A DNA stretch of 64,000 bases from Solirubrobacterales bacterium (GCA_025936755.1 JAICSS010000007.1:50467-114466); one strand, 5' to 3'. Shown: positions 39,642 through 50,127, counted from the first letter of the stretch. Translations and numbers: made by a program. Notes: generated by a model not told the origin, from the sequence alone.

Positions 39642-40745
39642 CTACGCGGGGGAGCCCGAGCGCATCCGCTCGAGCGCGCCGGCGATCCGCGATACGCCCT
39701 CGGCGGCACGGTCGGCCGGGACCGGGGCGAAGGAGAGGCGGAGGCTGTTCCCGCCCCCCTCGATCATGAAGTCGGGGCCGGCGACGAAGGAGACGCCCTC
39801 GCTCTTCGCCTCGGCGAGGAGGGCGGGGGTGTCGGTGCCCTCGGCGAGGTCGAGCCAGAGGAAGTAGCCGCCGTCGGGAACGACGAACTCGGCCTCGGGA
39901 AGCTGCTCGCGCAGCGCCGCCACCAGGGCGTCGCAGCGGGCCTTCAGCTCGCCCTTGACGAACTCGATGTTGCGGTCGAGCTCGCCGCTGCGGCAGAGCT
40001 CGAGCACGATCGACTCGGCCAGCATGTTCGGCGAGATGTAGGTCTCGTTGGCTTTTTTCGCCAGCTTCCCGATCTCCTCGGCGGGACCCGCGAGGTAGCC
40101 GACGCGGACGCCGGGGCTGACCGTCTTCGAGAAGGAGGATGCGTGGACGACTTTGCCGCCCTCGTCCAGCGAGAGCATCGTCTGCAGCGGCTCGCCCTCG
40201 AAGGGCAGCTCGCGGTAGGGGTCGTCCTCGAAGATCCAGAAGTCGTGCTCGGCCGCCAGCTCGACGAGGCGATGGCGCTTCTCGGTCGAGAGCGTGCAGC
40301 CGGCCGGGTTGTGGGCGTTGGCGATGACGTGGGCGAGCTTGACCGGCCCCTCCGAGAGGGCCGCTTCCAGCTGCCCCACGTCGAGCCCGTCGGCCTCCAG
40401 CCGCACCGGCACCAGCTCGACCCCGAGCTGCTGCAGGAGCAGCAGGGTGCGGTCGTAGGTCGGCTGCTCGACGACGACCCGGTCGCCGGGCCCGAGCAGG
40501 TGCCCGAACAGCATCGCCCCCGCCTCCAGCGAGCCGTTGGTGATCATCACCTGGTCGGCGTCGAGGTGCCCGTGCCGCTCCGCCACCCACCGGCAGAGGC
40601 CCGGATGCCCGATCCCGACCCCGTAGGAGAGCGCCGTTTCCCAATCGGAGGCAAGCGCCCGCGAGGCCGCCTCCCGCACCTGCTCGTGGGGAAGGATGTC
40701 GGCGCTGGGAGCCCCGCGCGCGAATGAGATCGTGTCGCCAGCCAT
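39642..40745 (-). CDS. PLP-dependent class I/II aminotransferase (LysN/2-aminoadipate type)
   Basis: A 367-aa fold-type I enzyme. MITNGSLEAGAMLFGHLLGP, VIANAHNPAGCTLSTEKRHR, IFEDDPYRELPFEG (PLP-binding Asp and Tyr) and SSFSKTVSPGVRVGYL (Schiff-base Lys) are the family motifs. The pattern fits the stand-alone MocR-like aminotransferases such as 2-aminoadipate or aromatic transaminases. Amino-acid specificity cannot be assigned. The neighbouring exporter and this enzyme end face to face, so a functional link is only a possibility. Confidence 0.85.
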   Translation of the reverse strand: MAGDTISFARGAPSADILPHEQVREAASRALASDWETALSYGVGIGHPGLCRWVAERHGHLDADQVMITNGSLEAGAMLFGHLLGPGDRVVVEQPTYDRTLLLLQQLGVELVPVRLEADGLDVGQLEAALSEGPVKLAHVIANAHNPAGCTLSTEKRHRLVELAAEHDFWIFEDDPYRELPFEGEPLQTMLSLDEGGKVVHASSFSKTVSPGVRVGYLAGPAEEIGKLAKKANETYISPNMLAESIVLELCRSGELDRNIEFVKGELKARCDALVAALREQLPEAEFVVPDGGYFLWLDLAEGTDTPALLAEAKSEGVSFVAGPDFMIEGGGNSLRLSFAPVPADRAAEGVSRIAGALERMRSGSPA

Positions 40746-40796
40746 ACCTCCCCGACCCTAGCAACGAAGGCGGGGAGGGTCGTCGCCCGACCAGGC

Positions 40797-41372
40797 CTAC
40801 GTGGTGGCGCCTTTCGCCTGCGAGTTTTCCTTGCCGCTTTTGATCAAGCTGATCAGGTCATGCAGGGGCTTGGTGCCGGAGCCGACCGCTATGCCGGTGA
40901 TGACGACGTCCAGATCCTCGGTCCACCCCTTGCCGCCGGTCAGGTGGGCAACGCTGTGGATGAGGCCGAGCCCGAGCGCCCCGCAGACGAGGAGCGCCAG
41001 GACGGTGGCCGCGGCCCAGTAGGCCATCGACCGATCCGAGTGGATCGCTTCTATCCCCTGCTGTTCTTCCTTCTTTTTCTCGGTCTCGACGGCGGTCAGC
41101 AGGTTCCTCTTCTTGACCTCCTTCCCTTCGGCTCCGACCGTGAAGGTGGTGAACGGCTGGATCAGGCGCTCGATCGCCTGAGCGACTATGTAGATCGCCG
41201 CGAAGGGGGCGAAGCCTTCGCCCACTTCGATCTTCACGTCGCTCGCCTCGGCGAGCAGGACCGCGAAGATGATCGCGGCGCCGACCAATCCGTACCCCCA
41301 GAGCAGATACCCCAGTTGCGGGGCGGTCTTGCTGCCTTTCGGCCGCTTCTGCGTGAACCTCTCTTCTCCCAC
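40797..41372 (-). CDS. small membrane protein of unknown function
   Basis: A 191-aa protein with three likely TM segments: LGYLLWGYGLVGAAIIFAVL (about 20-40), a weaker one at FAPFAAIYIVAQAIE, and SMAYWAAATVLALLVCGALG (about 115-140). Between the second and third lies a charged stretch (EVKKRNLLTAVETEKKKEEQ). The end reads VVITGIAVGSGTKPLHDLIS. I do not recognise the family. GTG at 41372 is chosen because GGAGG lies 5 nt upstream; ATG at 41414 gives an unlikely extension. Confidence 0.65.
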   Translation of the reverse strand: MGEERFTQKRPKGSKTAPQLGYLLWGYGLVGAAIIFAVLLAEASDVKIEVGEGFAPFAAIYIVAQAIERLIQPFTTFTVGAEGKEVKKRNLLTAVETEKKKEEQQGIEAIHSDRSMAYWAAATVLALLVCGALGLGLIHSVAHLTGGKGWTEDLDVVITGIAVGSGTKPLHDLISLIKSGKENSQAKGATT

Positions 41373-41404
41373 TGGCGCCTCCCTGAAGTGGATTGACAGG
41401 GGAC

Positions 41405-41433
41405 ACGCAATCACCCCTTTGGGTACTTGTCAA
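41405..41433 (-). promoter_or_regulatory. possible promoter of the small membrane protein gene
   Basis: TTGACA at 41433-41428, a 17-nt spacer and a poor -10 (TTGCGT, 41410-41405), 32 nt before the GTG start. A facing TTGACA occurs at about 41394 on the plus strand, making a spaced dyad TTGACA...TGTCAA. Confidence 0.35.
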
Positions 41434-41447
41434 TACCTAAGGCGTAG

Positions 41448-42323
41448 TCACAGCGAGCGCAGCATCTCGGCCGCGATCGCCGCCGTCTCGGTCGGGCTTT
41501 CGCCGACCCGCACGCCCTTGGCTTCGAGGGCGTCTTTCTTCGCCTGGGCGGTGCCCGAGGAGCCGGAGATGATCGCCCCGGCGTGGCCCATCTGCTTGCC
41601 GGGAGGCGCGGTGAAGCCGGCGATGTAGGCGACGACCGGCTTGGAGACCTCGCTGGCGATGAACTCGGCCGCCCGCTCCTCGGCGTCGCCGCCGATCTCG
41701 CCGACCATCACGATCAGCTCGGTCTCGGGGTCGGCCTCGTAGAGCTCGAGGATGTCGATGAAGTCGGAGCCGACGATCGGGTCGCCGCCGATGCCGACGA
41801 TCGAGGAGTTGCCGGTCCCGGCCTGCTTCAGCTCGTTGCCGATCTGGTAGGTCAGGGTGCCGCTCTTGGAGACGACGCCGATCGGGCCCGGGTCGAAGAA
41901 CTGGGCGGGGATGATGCCGACGTTGGCCTTGCCCGGCGAGAGCACGCCGGGGCAGTTCGGCCCGATCAGCCGCACCCCCGCCTCCTTCGCCTTCCAGTAC
42001 GTGTTCAGCATGTCGAGGACCGGGATCCCCTCGGTGATCGCGATCACCGTCTCGACCCCGGAGTCGATCGCCTCGTCGATCGCCGCCGCGGCGAAGCGCG
42101 CCGGGACGAAGATCATCGAGGTGTTGGCGCCGGCCTCGGTTACCGCCTCGGCGATCGTGTCGAAGACCGGCGTGCCCTCGACGTCCTGGCCGCCCTTGCC
42201 GGGCGTCACCCCGGCGACGAGGTCGGTCCCGTAGGCCTTGTTGCGCAGGCCGTGGAAGGAGCCCTCGCGGCCGGTCAGGCCGGAGACCGCGAGCTTCGTC
42301 CCCTCGTCGACGACGATGCTCAT
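41448..42323 (-). CDS. sucD: succinate-CoA ligase, alpha subunit
   Basis: A 291-aa subunit. KLAVSGLTGREGSFHGLRN is the CoA-binding Rossmann start, GPNCPGVLSPGKANVGIIP the central motif, and KQMGHAGAIISGSSGTAQAK contains the active-site His that is phosphorylated. It works with SucC in the TCA cycle, making nucleoside triphosphate from succinyl-CoA. The start ATG at 42323 overlaps the sucC stop (ATGA). Length is normal for the family. Confidence 0.95.
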   Translation of the reverse strand: MSIVVDEGTKLAVSGLTGREGSFHGLRNKAYGTDLVAGVTPGKGGQDVEGTPVFDTIAEAVTEAGANTSMIFVPARFAAAAIDEAIDSGVETVIAITEGIPVLDMLNTYWKAKEAGVRLIGPNCPGVLSPGKANVGIIPAQFFDPGPIGVVSKSGTLTYQIGNELKQAGTGNSSIVGIGGDPIVGSDFIDILELYEADPETELIVMVGEIGGDAEERAAEFIASEVSKPVVAYIAGFTAPPGKQMGHAGAIISGSSGTAQAKKDALEAKGVRVGESPTETAAIAAEMLRSL

Positions 42324-43483
42324 GCGACGCTCCCGGCGAGCTCGACGACGCGGCGGGCGGCGTCCAGCATCGTCTTCTCCTGGTGCAGGTTCGGCAGGTT
42401 CGCCTCGGCGAGGATCCGCAGCCCCTCCTCGGAGTTGGTGCCGTCGAGGCGGACGACCAGCGGCATGCCGAGGTCGATCTGCTGCGAGGCGGTGACGATC
42501 CCGTTGGCGATCTCGTCGCAGCGGGTGATGCCGCCGAAGATGTTGAAGAGGATCGCGCTCACCTTGGCATCGCTCTTGATGACTTCGAGCGCGTTGACGA
42601 TCGCCTCGGCTTTGGAGCCGCCGCCGGCGTCGAGGAAGTTGGCGGGCGCGCCGCCGGCCTGGGCGACGACGTCGAGCGTCGACATGCAGAGGCCGGCGCC
42701 GTTGGCGAGGATGCCGACGTTGCCGTCGAGCTTGACGTAGGTGAGGCCCTTTTCCTTCGCCATCTGCTCCTGCGGATCGTCGACGGTGTCGGCGATCTCG
42801 GCCAGGTCCTGGTGGCGGAAGAGGGCGTTGCCGTCGATCGTCACCTTCGAGTCCAGGGCGACGACCTCGCGGCCGGCGGTGGCGATCAGCGGGTTGACCT
42901 CGATCAGGGTCGCGTCCTCCTCGCGCGCCACCTCGGCCAGCTTCACCAGGACCTCGGCCGCTTCGTCGAGGGCGTCCTCGGCGAGGCCGGCGTCGGCGAC
43001 GATCGAGCGCGCGTCGGCGGCGGTGAACTCGCGGGTCGGGTCGACGTGCCGTTTGACCAGCGCCTCGGGGTCCTCGGCGGCGACCGCCTCGATGTCCATC
43101 CCGCCCTTGGCGGAGACCATCGTCAGCAGCTTCTTCTCGCCGCGGTCGAGGATGACCGAGGCGTAGTACTCCTCGGCGATGTCGGAGCCGCCCTCGACCC
43201 AGACCTGGTCGACGCGGAAGGGCCCCTCGCCGTGGGGGCCGACGATGTCCATGCCGAGGATCGCGCCGGCGTGCTCGCGCGCCTCCTCGGCGTTCCGGGC
43301 GATCTTGATCCCGCCCGCCTTGCCGCGGCCGCCGATCAGGACCTGGGCCTTGATCGCGCACGGGTAGCCGATCTTCTCCGCGGCGGCGACGGCGTCGTCG
43401 ACCGTCTTCGCGACCTCGCCGCTCGGCACGGCGATGCCGTGCTTGGCGAACAGCTGCTTGCCCTGGTACTCGAGGAGGTCCAT
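42320..43483 (-). CDS. sucC: succinate-CoA ligase, beta subunit
   Basis: A 387-aa subunit with ATP-grasp fold: MDLLEYQGKQLFAKHGIAVP at the start, KAQVLIGGRGKAGGIKIARN (nucleotide-binding loop), EVNPLIATAGREVVALDSKV and NIFGGITRCDEIANGIV. It supplies the nucleotide site of succinyl-CoA synthetase. ATG at 43483 matches the family N-terminus; upstream in-frame codons are not family-like. It is divergent from the HAD gene across 62 bp. Confidence 0.95.
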   Translation of the reverse strand: MDLLEYQGKQLFAKHGIAVPSGEVAKTVDDAVAAAEKIGYPCAIKAQVLIGGRGKAGGIKIARNAEEAREHAGAILGMDIVGPHGEGPFRVDQVWVEGGSDIAEEYYASVILDRGEKKLLTMVSAKGGMDIEAVAAEDPEALVKRHVDPTREFTAADARSIVADAGLAEDALDEAAEVLVKLAEVAREEDATLIEVNPLIATAGREVVALDSKVTIDGNALFRHQDLAEIADTVDDPQEQMAKEKGLTYVKLDGNVGILANGAGLCMSTLDVVAQAGGAPANFLDAGGGSKAEAIVNALEVIKSDAKVSAILFNIFGGITRCDEIANGIVTASQQIDLGMPLVVRLDGTNSEEGLRILAEANLPNLHQEKTMLDAARRVVELAGSVA

Positions 43484-43545
43484 AGAAGGGGTGGCGCGAG
43501 GGGCGCGGCGGCGCAGACTACCGAATGGCATAATGCGCCGCCGCC

Positions 43546-44229
43546 ATGCCCCTTCCCAGTCTCAAAAACGTCAAATGGGTGACCACCGATTGCTACGGCA
43601 CCCTCATCGACTGGGAGAAGGGGATCGTCGACGCCTGCAAGAAGGAGGCGGCCAAAGACGGCTTCAGCTTCGAGGAGGGCCCGTTCCTCGAGCGCTTCAT
43701 GGAAGTGCAGGCGGAGATCATGGCCGGCTCCTACGAGCTCTACGCCGAGGTGCTGCGCCGCACGATCGTCAAGGTCGCCGGTGAGATCGGCTGGGAGGTC
43801 GAGCCCTCCCGGGCCCAGTTCCTGCCCAACAGCGTCGCCTACTGGCTGCCGTTCCGCGAGGCCAACGCGGCGATGGACCGGCTCGGCAAGAAGTACGAGA
43901 TCGGGATCGTCTCCAACGTCGACGACAAACTGCTGGGGATCAGCCGCCGCCACCTGCGGACCGAACTCGACCTCGTCGTCACCGCCCAGCAGGTGCGCAG
44001 CTACAAGCCGGACCCCGTCCACTTCAAAGAGTGCGCGCGGCGGATCGGCGGCAAGAAAGGCTGGCTCCACATCGGCTGCGACTACACGACCGACATCGCC
44101 CCGGTGCTGAAGATGAACGTGCCGGTGATCTGGGTCAACCGCCACGGCGAGAAGCTGGAAGGGCGCAAAGCCCCCAGCGCGACGGTGAAGAACTTCCGCG
44201 AAGCCGTGAAAAAGCTCGGCGCGTCCTGA
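43546..44229 (+). CDS. HAD-superfamily hydrolase, haloacid dehalogenase-like
   Basis: A 227-aa protein. VTTDCYGTLIDWEKGI is motif I with nucleophile Asp (the acid/base Asp of phosphatases is Tyr here, as in haloacid dehalogenases). VSNVDD is motif II, RSYKPDPVHF motif III (Lys) and IGCDYTTDIAPVLKM motif IV. The DxYGT pattern matches type II 2-haloacid dehalogenases, but such proteins often have other substrates. Gene order suggests no pathway; the sulfatase follows 74 bp later on the same strand. Confidence 0.8.
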   Translation: MPLPSLKNVKWVTTDCYGTLIDWEKGIVDACKKEAAKDGFSFEEGPFLERFMEVQAEIMAGSYELYAEVLRRTIVKVAGEIGWEVEPSRAQFLPNSVAYWLPFREANAAMDRLGKKYEIGIVSNVDDKLLGISRRHLRTELDLVVTAQQVRSYKPDPVHFKECARRIGGKKGWLHIGCDYTTDIAPVLKMNVPVIWVNRHGEKLEGRKAPSATVKNFREAVKKLGAS

Positions 44230-44303
44230 GCGTCTTCTAGCTTTCAGGCCGCAACTCGAGCGCGAGGCGCCGGTTTCGAGGTAGTGCGTCCCTCGGTTCA
44301 CCG

Positions 44304-46133
44304 ATGAAGACTCTCCTTCTACATCCCAGTCCCCTGCCTGTCCGTGCGCGGAGCCGCATCGCGACCGCCCTGGCCCTCCTGCTGCTGCTCGGGAGCATCA
44401 CCCTCGCCAGCCTGCAAAGCGCCGCGGCGGCCGAACCCGCGGCGCAGAAACCCAGCTTCGTCGTCATCCAGACCGACGACGAGACCCTCGACCAGCTCTA
44501 CGCCAGCTTCAACGTCGGCGGCGTTGAAGTGCAGGCGATGCCCTACACGCACGCCCTGCTCGCCAACCGCGGCATCACCTTCAACCGCTACTACGTCCCC
44601 TATCCCCTCTGCTGCCCCTCGCGGGTCAGCCTCCTGACCGGCCGCTACGCCCACAACCACAACGTCCGCGGCAACGTGCCGCCGAACGGCGGCTACACCG
44701 GCTTCAAAGCCCGCGGCGCCTACACCCACAACCTCGCCACCTGGCTGCAGGGAGCCGGCTACCGGACGATCCACATCGGCAAGTTCCTCAACGGCTACGG
44801 CGACGAACCGTTCGACAGCGGCACCGACGTGCCGCCCGGCTGGAGCGCCTGGCACTCGGTCCTGAATGCCGACACCGACCACTTCTTCTACGGCTACCGG
44901 CTCAACAACAACGGCTCGATCGACGGCCCCTACGGAGACCCGGGCAGCTGGGAAACGCGCGAATACGGCGAACGCGACGACTTCGGCTGCCCCAACGCGC
45001 CGCTGGAAGGCAAGCCCTGCTACTACGAGACCGACCGCTTCAACACGATCGCCTGGGAAGAGCTGACCCAGACCTCCCCCGAACAGCCCTTCTACCTGCA
45101 GCTCGACTACACCGCCCCCCACGGCGACTTCCGCCGCCCCGCCGGCCCGGAGCCGGCGACCCGCCACTACGGCACCTTCTCCGGGGCGCCATATCCGCAC
45201 AGCCGCTCGCAGGGCTTCAACGAGGGCAACGTCAGCGACAAGCCGCGCTTCATCCGCGAAGCGCCCTACCTCTCGCCGACCGACGTCCACACCTACCGCG
45301 TCTACTACGAGAAGGCGCTGGAGTCGCTGCGCTCGGTCGACGAAGGCGTGAAACTGATCGTCGACACGCTCGGCGGCCTGCACCGGCTGCGCAACACCTA
45401 CATCATCTTCACCTCCGACAACGGCTTCTTCTACGGCGAGCACCGGCTGACCGGCGGCAAGTTCCTCGCCTACGAGCCCGCCACCCACCTGCCGCTGCTG
45501 ATCCGCGGGCCGGGGATCAAGCCGGGCACCTCGACCGGGGAGCTGGCGGCCAACATCGACATCGCCCCGACCGTGCTCGAACTGGCCGGCGTCGAAGCCG
45601 ACAAATCGATCGACGGGCGCTCGCTGGTCCCCTACATGCGGGACCCGAGCCTGCGTTCGCGCCGGCCGATCCTCTTCGAGTCCTTCGTCGAGACCAACGA
45701 CGTCGAAGCCAACGGCGAACCGACCGGACAGCGCGCGGCGGTGAGCGAGCTGCGTCCCCGCCGGACCGCTGCGCGCGGGAGGGGCGCCCACGCCTCGATC
45801 GTGGCGCCGCCGAAGGACTACGAGGGAATCCGCCTCGGCCCCTACAAGTACATCGAGTGGCCCGACGGCGAGAAAGAGCTCTACGACATCACCAAGGACC
45901 CCTACGAGCTCAACAACGTCGTCCGGGTCCGCAACCTCTCGCCGATCCGCGCCTTCCTCCACGCCCAGCTGATCCGCCTCGAGGCCTGCGTCGGCCGCGC
46001 CTGCCGCGAAGTGGCGCCGAAATTCCCGCTCACCCGCGAACAGCAGCGCAAGGTCGACAAGCAGCGGCGCGAAGAAGAACGGCAGAAGGAAAAGGAACGC
46101 GAAGAAAAGCGGCACCACAAACGGCGCGGTTAG
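44304..46133 (+). CDS. secreted arylsulfatase-type sulfatase
   Basis: A 609-aa protein with signal peptide (IATALALLLLLGSITLASLQ). The type I sulfatase motif CCPSR (103-107) fits Cys-x-Pro-Ser-Arg, making Cys103 the residue to be converted to formylglycine, followed by VSLLTGRYAHNHN. Metal residues are seen in QTDDETLDQLY and FTSDNGFFYGEH. It ends with a very basic helix (RREEERQKEKEREEKRHHKR), perhaps for surface retention. A formylglycine-generating enzyme would be needed and is not in this window. Substrate unknown. Confidence 0.9.
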   Translation: MKTLLLHPSPLPVRARSRIATALALLLLLGSITLASLQSAAAAEPAAQKPSFVVIQTDDETLDQLYASFNVGGVEVQAMPYTHALLANRGITFNRYYVPYPLCCPSRVSLLTGRYAHNHNVRGNVPPNGGYTGFKARGAYTHNLATWLQGAGYRTIHIGKFLNGYGDEPFDSGTDVPPGWSAWHSVLNADTDHFFYGYRLNNNGSIDGPYGDPGSWETREYGERDDFGCPNAPLEGKPCYYETDRFNTIAWEELTQTSPEQPFYLQLDYTAPHGDFRRPAGPEPATRHYGTFSGAPYPHSRSQGFNEGNVSDKPRFIREAPYLSPTDVHTYRVYYEKALESLRSVDEGVKLIVDTLGGLHRLRNTYIIFTSDNGFFYGEHRLTGGKFLAYEPATHLPLLIRGPGIKPGTSTGELAANIDIAPTVLELAGVEADKSIDGRSLVPYMRDPSLRSRRPILFESFVETNDVEANGEPTGQRAAVSELRPRRTAARGRGAHASIVAPPKDYEGIRLGPYKYIEWPDGEKELYDITKDPYELNNVVRVRNLSPIRAFLHAQLIRLEACVGRACREVAPKFPLTREQQRKVDKQRREEERQKEKEREEKRHHKRRG

Positions 46134-46142
46134 GCGTCGGCG

Positions 46143-47912
<1,770 letters not shown>

Positions 47913-47954
47913 GGCGGCGCAGTCTATTTATTGGGCAGCTAGGGTGCGCGGCCG

Positions 47955-48764
47955 ATGTTGATCGAGTTGCAGAGCCATTCCACGGTCTCCGACGGGCAGC
48001 TGGCGCCGGCCGACGTCGTCGCTGAAGCCGCCAAAGCCGGTGTTACGACGCTGGCCCTGACCGACCACGACGCCATCGCCGGCGTTGGGGAAGCGCAGGC
48101 GGCGGCACGGAAGCTGGGGATCGAGCTGGTGCCGGCGATCGAGATGTCCTGCGTCCACCGCTACGCGGAAGACCTGCACGTCTGCGGCTACTGGATCGAC
48201 CTGGAGAAGATCGCGCCGGCCTGCGACCGGGCCCAGGAGGAGCGGCGCTCGCGGGCCGGGGAGATCGTCCAGAACCTGCGGCGCGAGGGGTTCGGCCTGA
48301 CCCTCGAGGACGCGATCCGCGAGGCCGGCGCCGCCGACTCGATCGGCCGCCCCCACATCGCCCGCGCCGCCGGCGCGACCGGCGACCTCGGGCCCTTCTT
48401 CGAGGAGTACCTGGTGCCGGGCGCCAAGGCCTTCGTTCCCCGCCGCTGGCCGACCGCCGAGGAGGCGGTGGCGACGATTCGCGAGGCCGGCGGCGTCGCC
48501 GTCGTCGCCCACCCCTACTGGGACGTCGAGGACCCGGCCCAGGTCGAGGACCTCGTCCGCTCCCTGCGGCCGGACGGGATCGAGGCCTTCTACCCCAGCC
48601 ACGACAAGGAGCAGACCGAGCACCTGCTGCGCCTCTGCGAGGAGCTCGGCCTCGTCCCCACCGCCAGCTCCGACTACCACGGCCCGACCCACAAGACCTT
48701 CGCCGAGTTCGGCGCCTACGAGACCTTCGGCCTGGGCCAGCCCCAGGTGCCGCCTAAACCGTAG
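47955..48764 (+). CDS. PHP-domain phosphoesterase (RNase AM/YciV-like)
   Basis: A 269-aa protein with the metal-binding PHP motifs: ELQSHSTVSDGQL (the usual HxH has become QSH), ALTDHDAIAG, PAIEMSCVH, GGVAVVAHPYWD and SSDYHGP. The family includes 3',5'-nucleotide bisphosphate phosphatases that act on RNA ends. The replacement at the first His is odd, but the other ligands are intact. Its stop overlaps the end of the convergent Doc-like gene by 11 bp. Confidence 0.8.
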   Translation: MLIELQSHSTVSDGQLAPADVVAEAAKAGVTTLALTDHDAIAGVGEAQAAARKLGIELVPAIEMSCVHRYAEDLHVCGYWIDLEKIAPACDRAQEERRSRAGEIVQNLRREGFGLTLEDAIREAGAADSIGRPHIARAAGATGDLGPFFEEYLVPGAKAFVPRRWPTAEEAVATIREAGGVAVVAHPYWDVEDPAQVEDLVRSLRPDGIEAFYPSHDKEQTEHLLRLCEELGLVPTASSDYHGPTHKTFAEFGAYETFGLGQPQVPPKP

Positions 48765-49188
48765 CCTCGCCCGCGGGGCGCCCCCGCAGGCGTTCGCCGA
48801 GCGCCACCCGCGAGCGCACCCAGGCGACGAACTCCTCCTCGCTCAACGTCCTGGCGGCGAGCGCCTTCACGGTTTCGGCGATCTCGATCGCGTCCTCGGC
48901 CGGGCGCGGCCAGGGCAGGTCGGTCCGTTCCAGCATCTCCCGCATGCACTCGTAGGCGATCCGCTTGTTCCCGTCGGGGAAGGGGGAGTTGCGAATGATC
49001 CGCGAGCAGCAGATCGCGGCCCGCACGACCGGGTCCGGGTAGAAGTCCGCTTCGCCGAAGCTCGCGTAGGGAGCGGCGAGCGCGGACTCGGCGCTCGATA
49101 GGGAGATCGTCCGGGCCAGGCGCTCGGCGGAAGTGTCGAGGACGGCCTCGGCGATCAATAGCAGGTCCCCCAGCCCAAGCCTGTTCAT
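48754..49188 (-). CDS. Doc/Fic-type toxin-like protein with altered catalytic motif
   Basis: A 144-aa protein of the death-on-curing family: DLLLIAEAVLDTSAERLART at the start, ALAAPYASFGEADFYPD in the middle, and NSPFPDGNKRIAYECM as the Fic loop. Doc and Fic enzymes use HxFx(D/N)GNKR; the histidine position is Ser68 here, so catalysis is doubtful or altered. Asp72, Asn74, Lys75 and Arg76 are kept. It is divergent from the RHH antitoxin gene. A 20-bp palindrome lies directly before its ATG where a ribosome site would be expected. Confidence 0.75.
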   Translation of the reverse strand: MNRLGLGDLLLIAEAVLDTSAERLARTISLSSAESALAAPYASFGEADFYPDPVVRAAICCSRIIRNSPFPDGNKRIAYECMREMLERTDLPWPRPAEDAIEIAETVKALAARTLSEEEFVAWVRSRVALGERLRGRPAGEATV

Positions 49189-49208
49189 CTTGATACCACG
49201 GTATCAAG
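49189..49208. promoter_or_regulatory. palindromic operator of the toxin-antitoxin region
   Basis: CTTGATACC-AC-GGTATCAAG, 9-bp perfect arms, immediately upstream of the toxin ATG. An RHH-protein operator is expected in this place. In RNA the palindrome would hide the toxin start. Confidence 0.6.
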
Positions 49209-49221
49209 AATTCGAGGTATT

Positions 49222-49283
49222 TAGTGGATTTATACTTTAAATGCAGTTACTATTGACAATGTATCGGCCATTAATGCGAATAA
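49222..49283. promoter_or_regulatory. overlapping divergent promoters of toxin and antitoxin genes
   Basis: The stretch is AT-rich against a GC-rich background. On the plus strand TTGACA (49253-49258) precedes the antitoxin, with a weak -10. On the minus strand TATAAA (49234-49229) precedes the toxin, with a TTGTCA-like -35 overlapping the same bases. AAGGAG at 49282-49287 is the antitoxin ribosome site. Confidence 0.4.
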
Positions 49284-49296
49284 GGAGAAAGTCCTC

Positions 49297-49509
49297 ATGG
49301 CCCCCAAGGCGATGAGCATTCGGCTTCCAGAGGAGCAGGCTGTTGAGCTTGCGGCTGTGGCGCGGACGGATGAGATGCCCGTATCGGAGGCGGTGCGCCA
49401 GGCGATCGAGAACCACATCGCCGCGCGGCGTGCCGACAAGGACTTCCAGAAGCGTCTGAAGAAACGCCTCGCGGAGGACCGCGAGGTCCTCGAACGTCTC
49501 GCGAAATGA
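49297..49509 (+). CDS. ribbon-helix-helix antitoxin-like protein
   Basis: A 70-aa protein. SIRLPEEQAVELAAVARTDE followed by MPVSEAVRQAIENHIAARRA is a CopG/Arc-type ribbon-helix-helix, a dimeric DNA binder. The charged C-terminal helix (KDFQKRLKKRLAEDREVLER) would be the toxin-neutralising tail. It has a strong AAGGAG site. It is transcribed away from the Doc-like gene rather than sharing an operon, an unusual layout for a Doc module. A strong hairpin terminator follows the stop. Confidence 0.8.
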   Translation: MAPKAMSIRLPEEQAVELAAVARTDEMPVSEAVRQAIENHIAARRADKDFQKRLKKRLAEDREVLERLAK

Positions 49510-49512
49510 GAA

Positions 49513-49538
49513 AGGGGAGGGGCTTCCGCCCCTCCCCT
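49513..49538. terminator. strong terminator hairpin after the antitoxin gene
   Basis: AGGGGAGGGGC and GCCCCTCCCCT, an 11-bp perfect stem with a TTCC loop, 3 bp past the antitoxin stop and 26 bp from the end of the convergent cysC. Probably serves both. Confidence 0.7.
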
Positions 49539-49564
49539 CGAAGAACCGCGGGTCCGCGTTCGGC

Positions 49565-50122
49565 CTAAGCCGCCGCGGCCTCCTTGGCCGGGATCAGGCC
49601 CCGCTGCTCGAGGTAGGCCAGCAGGTTGTCGGCCGACTCCTCGGGGGTCTCGTTCTCGGTGTCGCAGACGAACTCGGGGTTCTCCGGCTCCTCGTAGGGG
49701 TCGGAGACGCCGGTGAATTCCTTGATCTCGCCCTTGAAGGCTTTCTCGTAGAGCCCCTTGACGTCGCGTTCGGCGCAGGTGTCGACCGAGGCCTTGACGA
49801 AGACCTCGACGAAGCGGTCGCCCATCAGCTCGCGCGCCTCGTCGCGGATCTCCTTGTAGGGGGAGATCGCGGCGGTGATCACCGGCACGCCGTTGCGGCT
49901 GAGCAGGTCGGCGACGAAGGCGATGCGGCGGATGTTGGTGTCGCGGTCCTCCTTCGAGAAGCCGAGGCCCTTGGAGAGGTTTTCGCGGACGACGTCGCCG
50001 TCGAGGATCTCCAGCTTCGAGCCGCGCTCGCGCAGGTGGCCCTCCAGCTGCCGGGAAATCGTCGTCTTGCCGGACCCGGAGAGCCCGGTGAACCAGAGGG
50101 TGAAGCCCTTCTCGCCAGCCAT
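49565..50122 (-). CDS. cysC: adenylyl-sulfate kinase
   Basis: A 185-aa kinase. TLWFTGLSGSGKTTISRQLE is the P-loop and LDGDVVRENLSKGLGFSKED the APS-binding part; ISPYKEIRDEARELMGD and CDTENETPEESADNLLAYLE complete the fold. It phosphorylates APS to PAPS. It follows sat by 5 bp, with AAGGAGG upstream of ATG 50122. Because the neighbouring cysH product looks like an APS (not PAPS) reductase, PAPS here may serve sulfation. Confidence 0.95.
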   Translation of the reverse strand: MAGEKGFTLWFTGLSGSGKTTISRQLEGHLRERGSKLEILDGDVVRENLSKGLGFSKEDRDTNIRRIAFVADLLSRNGVPVITAAISPYKEIRDEARELMGDRFVEVFVKASVDTCAERDVKGLYEKAFKGEIKEFTGVSDPYEEPENPEFVCDTENETPEESADNLLAYLEQRGLIPAKEAAAA

Positions 50123-50127
50123 GTACG

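Noticed and set aside
41448..43361. Single long frame that seems to fuse sucC and sucD
   Set aside because: Its upstream half is out of frame with SucC. The two genes are separate, with an ATGA overlap.
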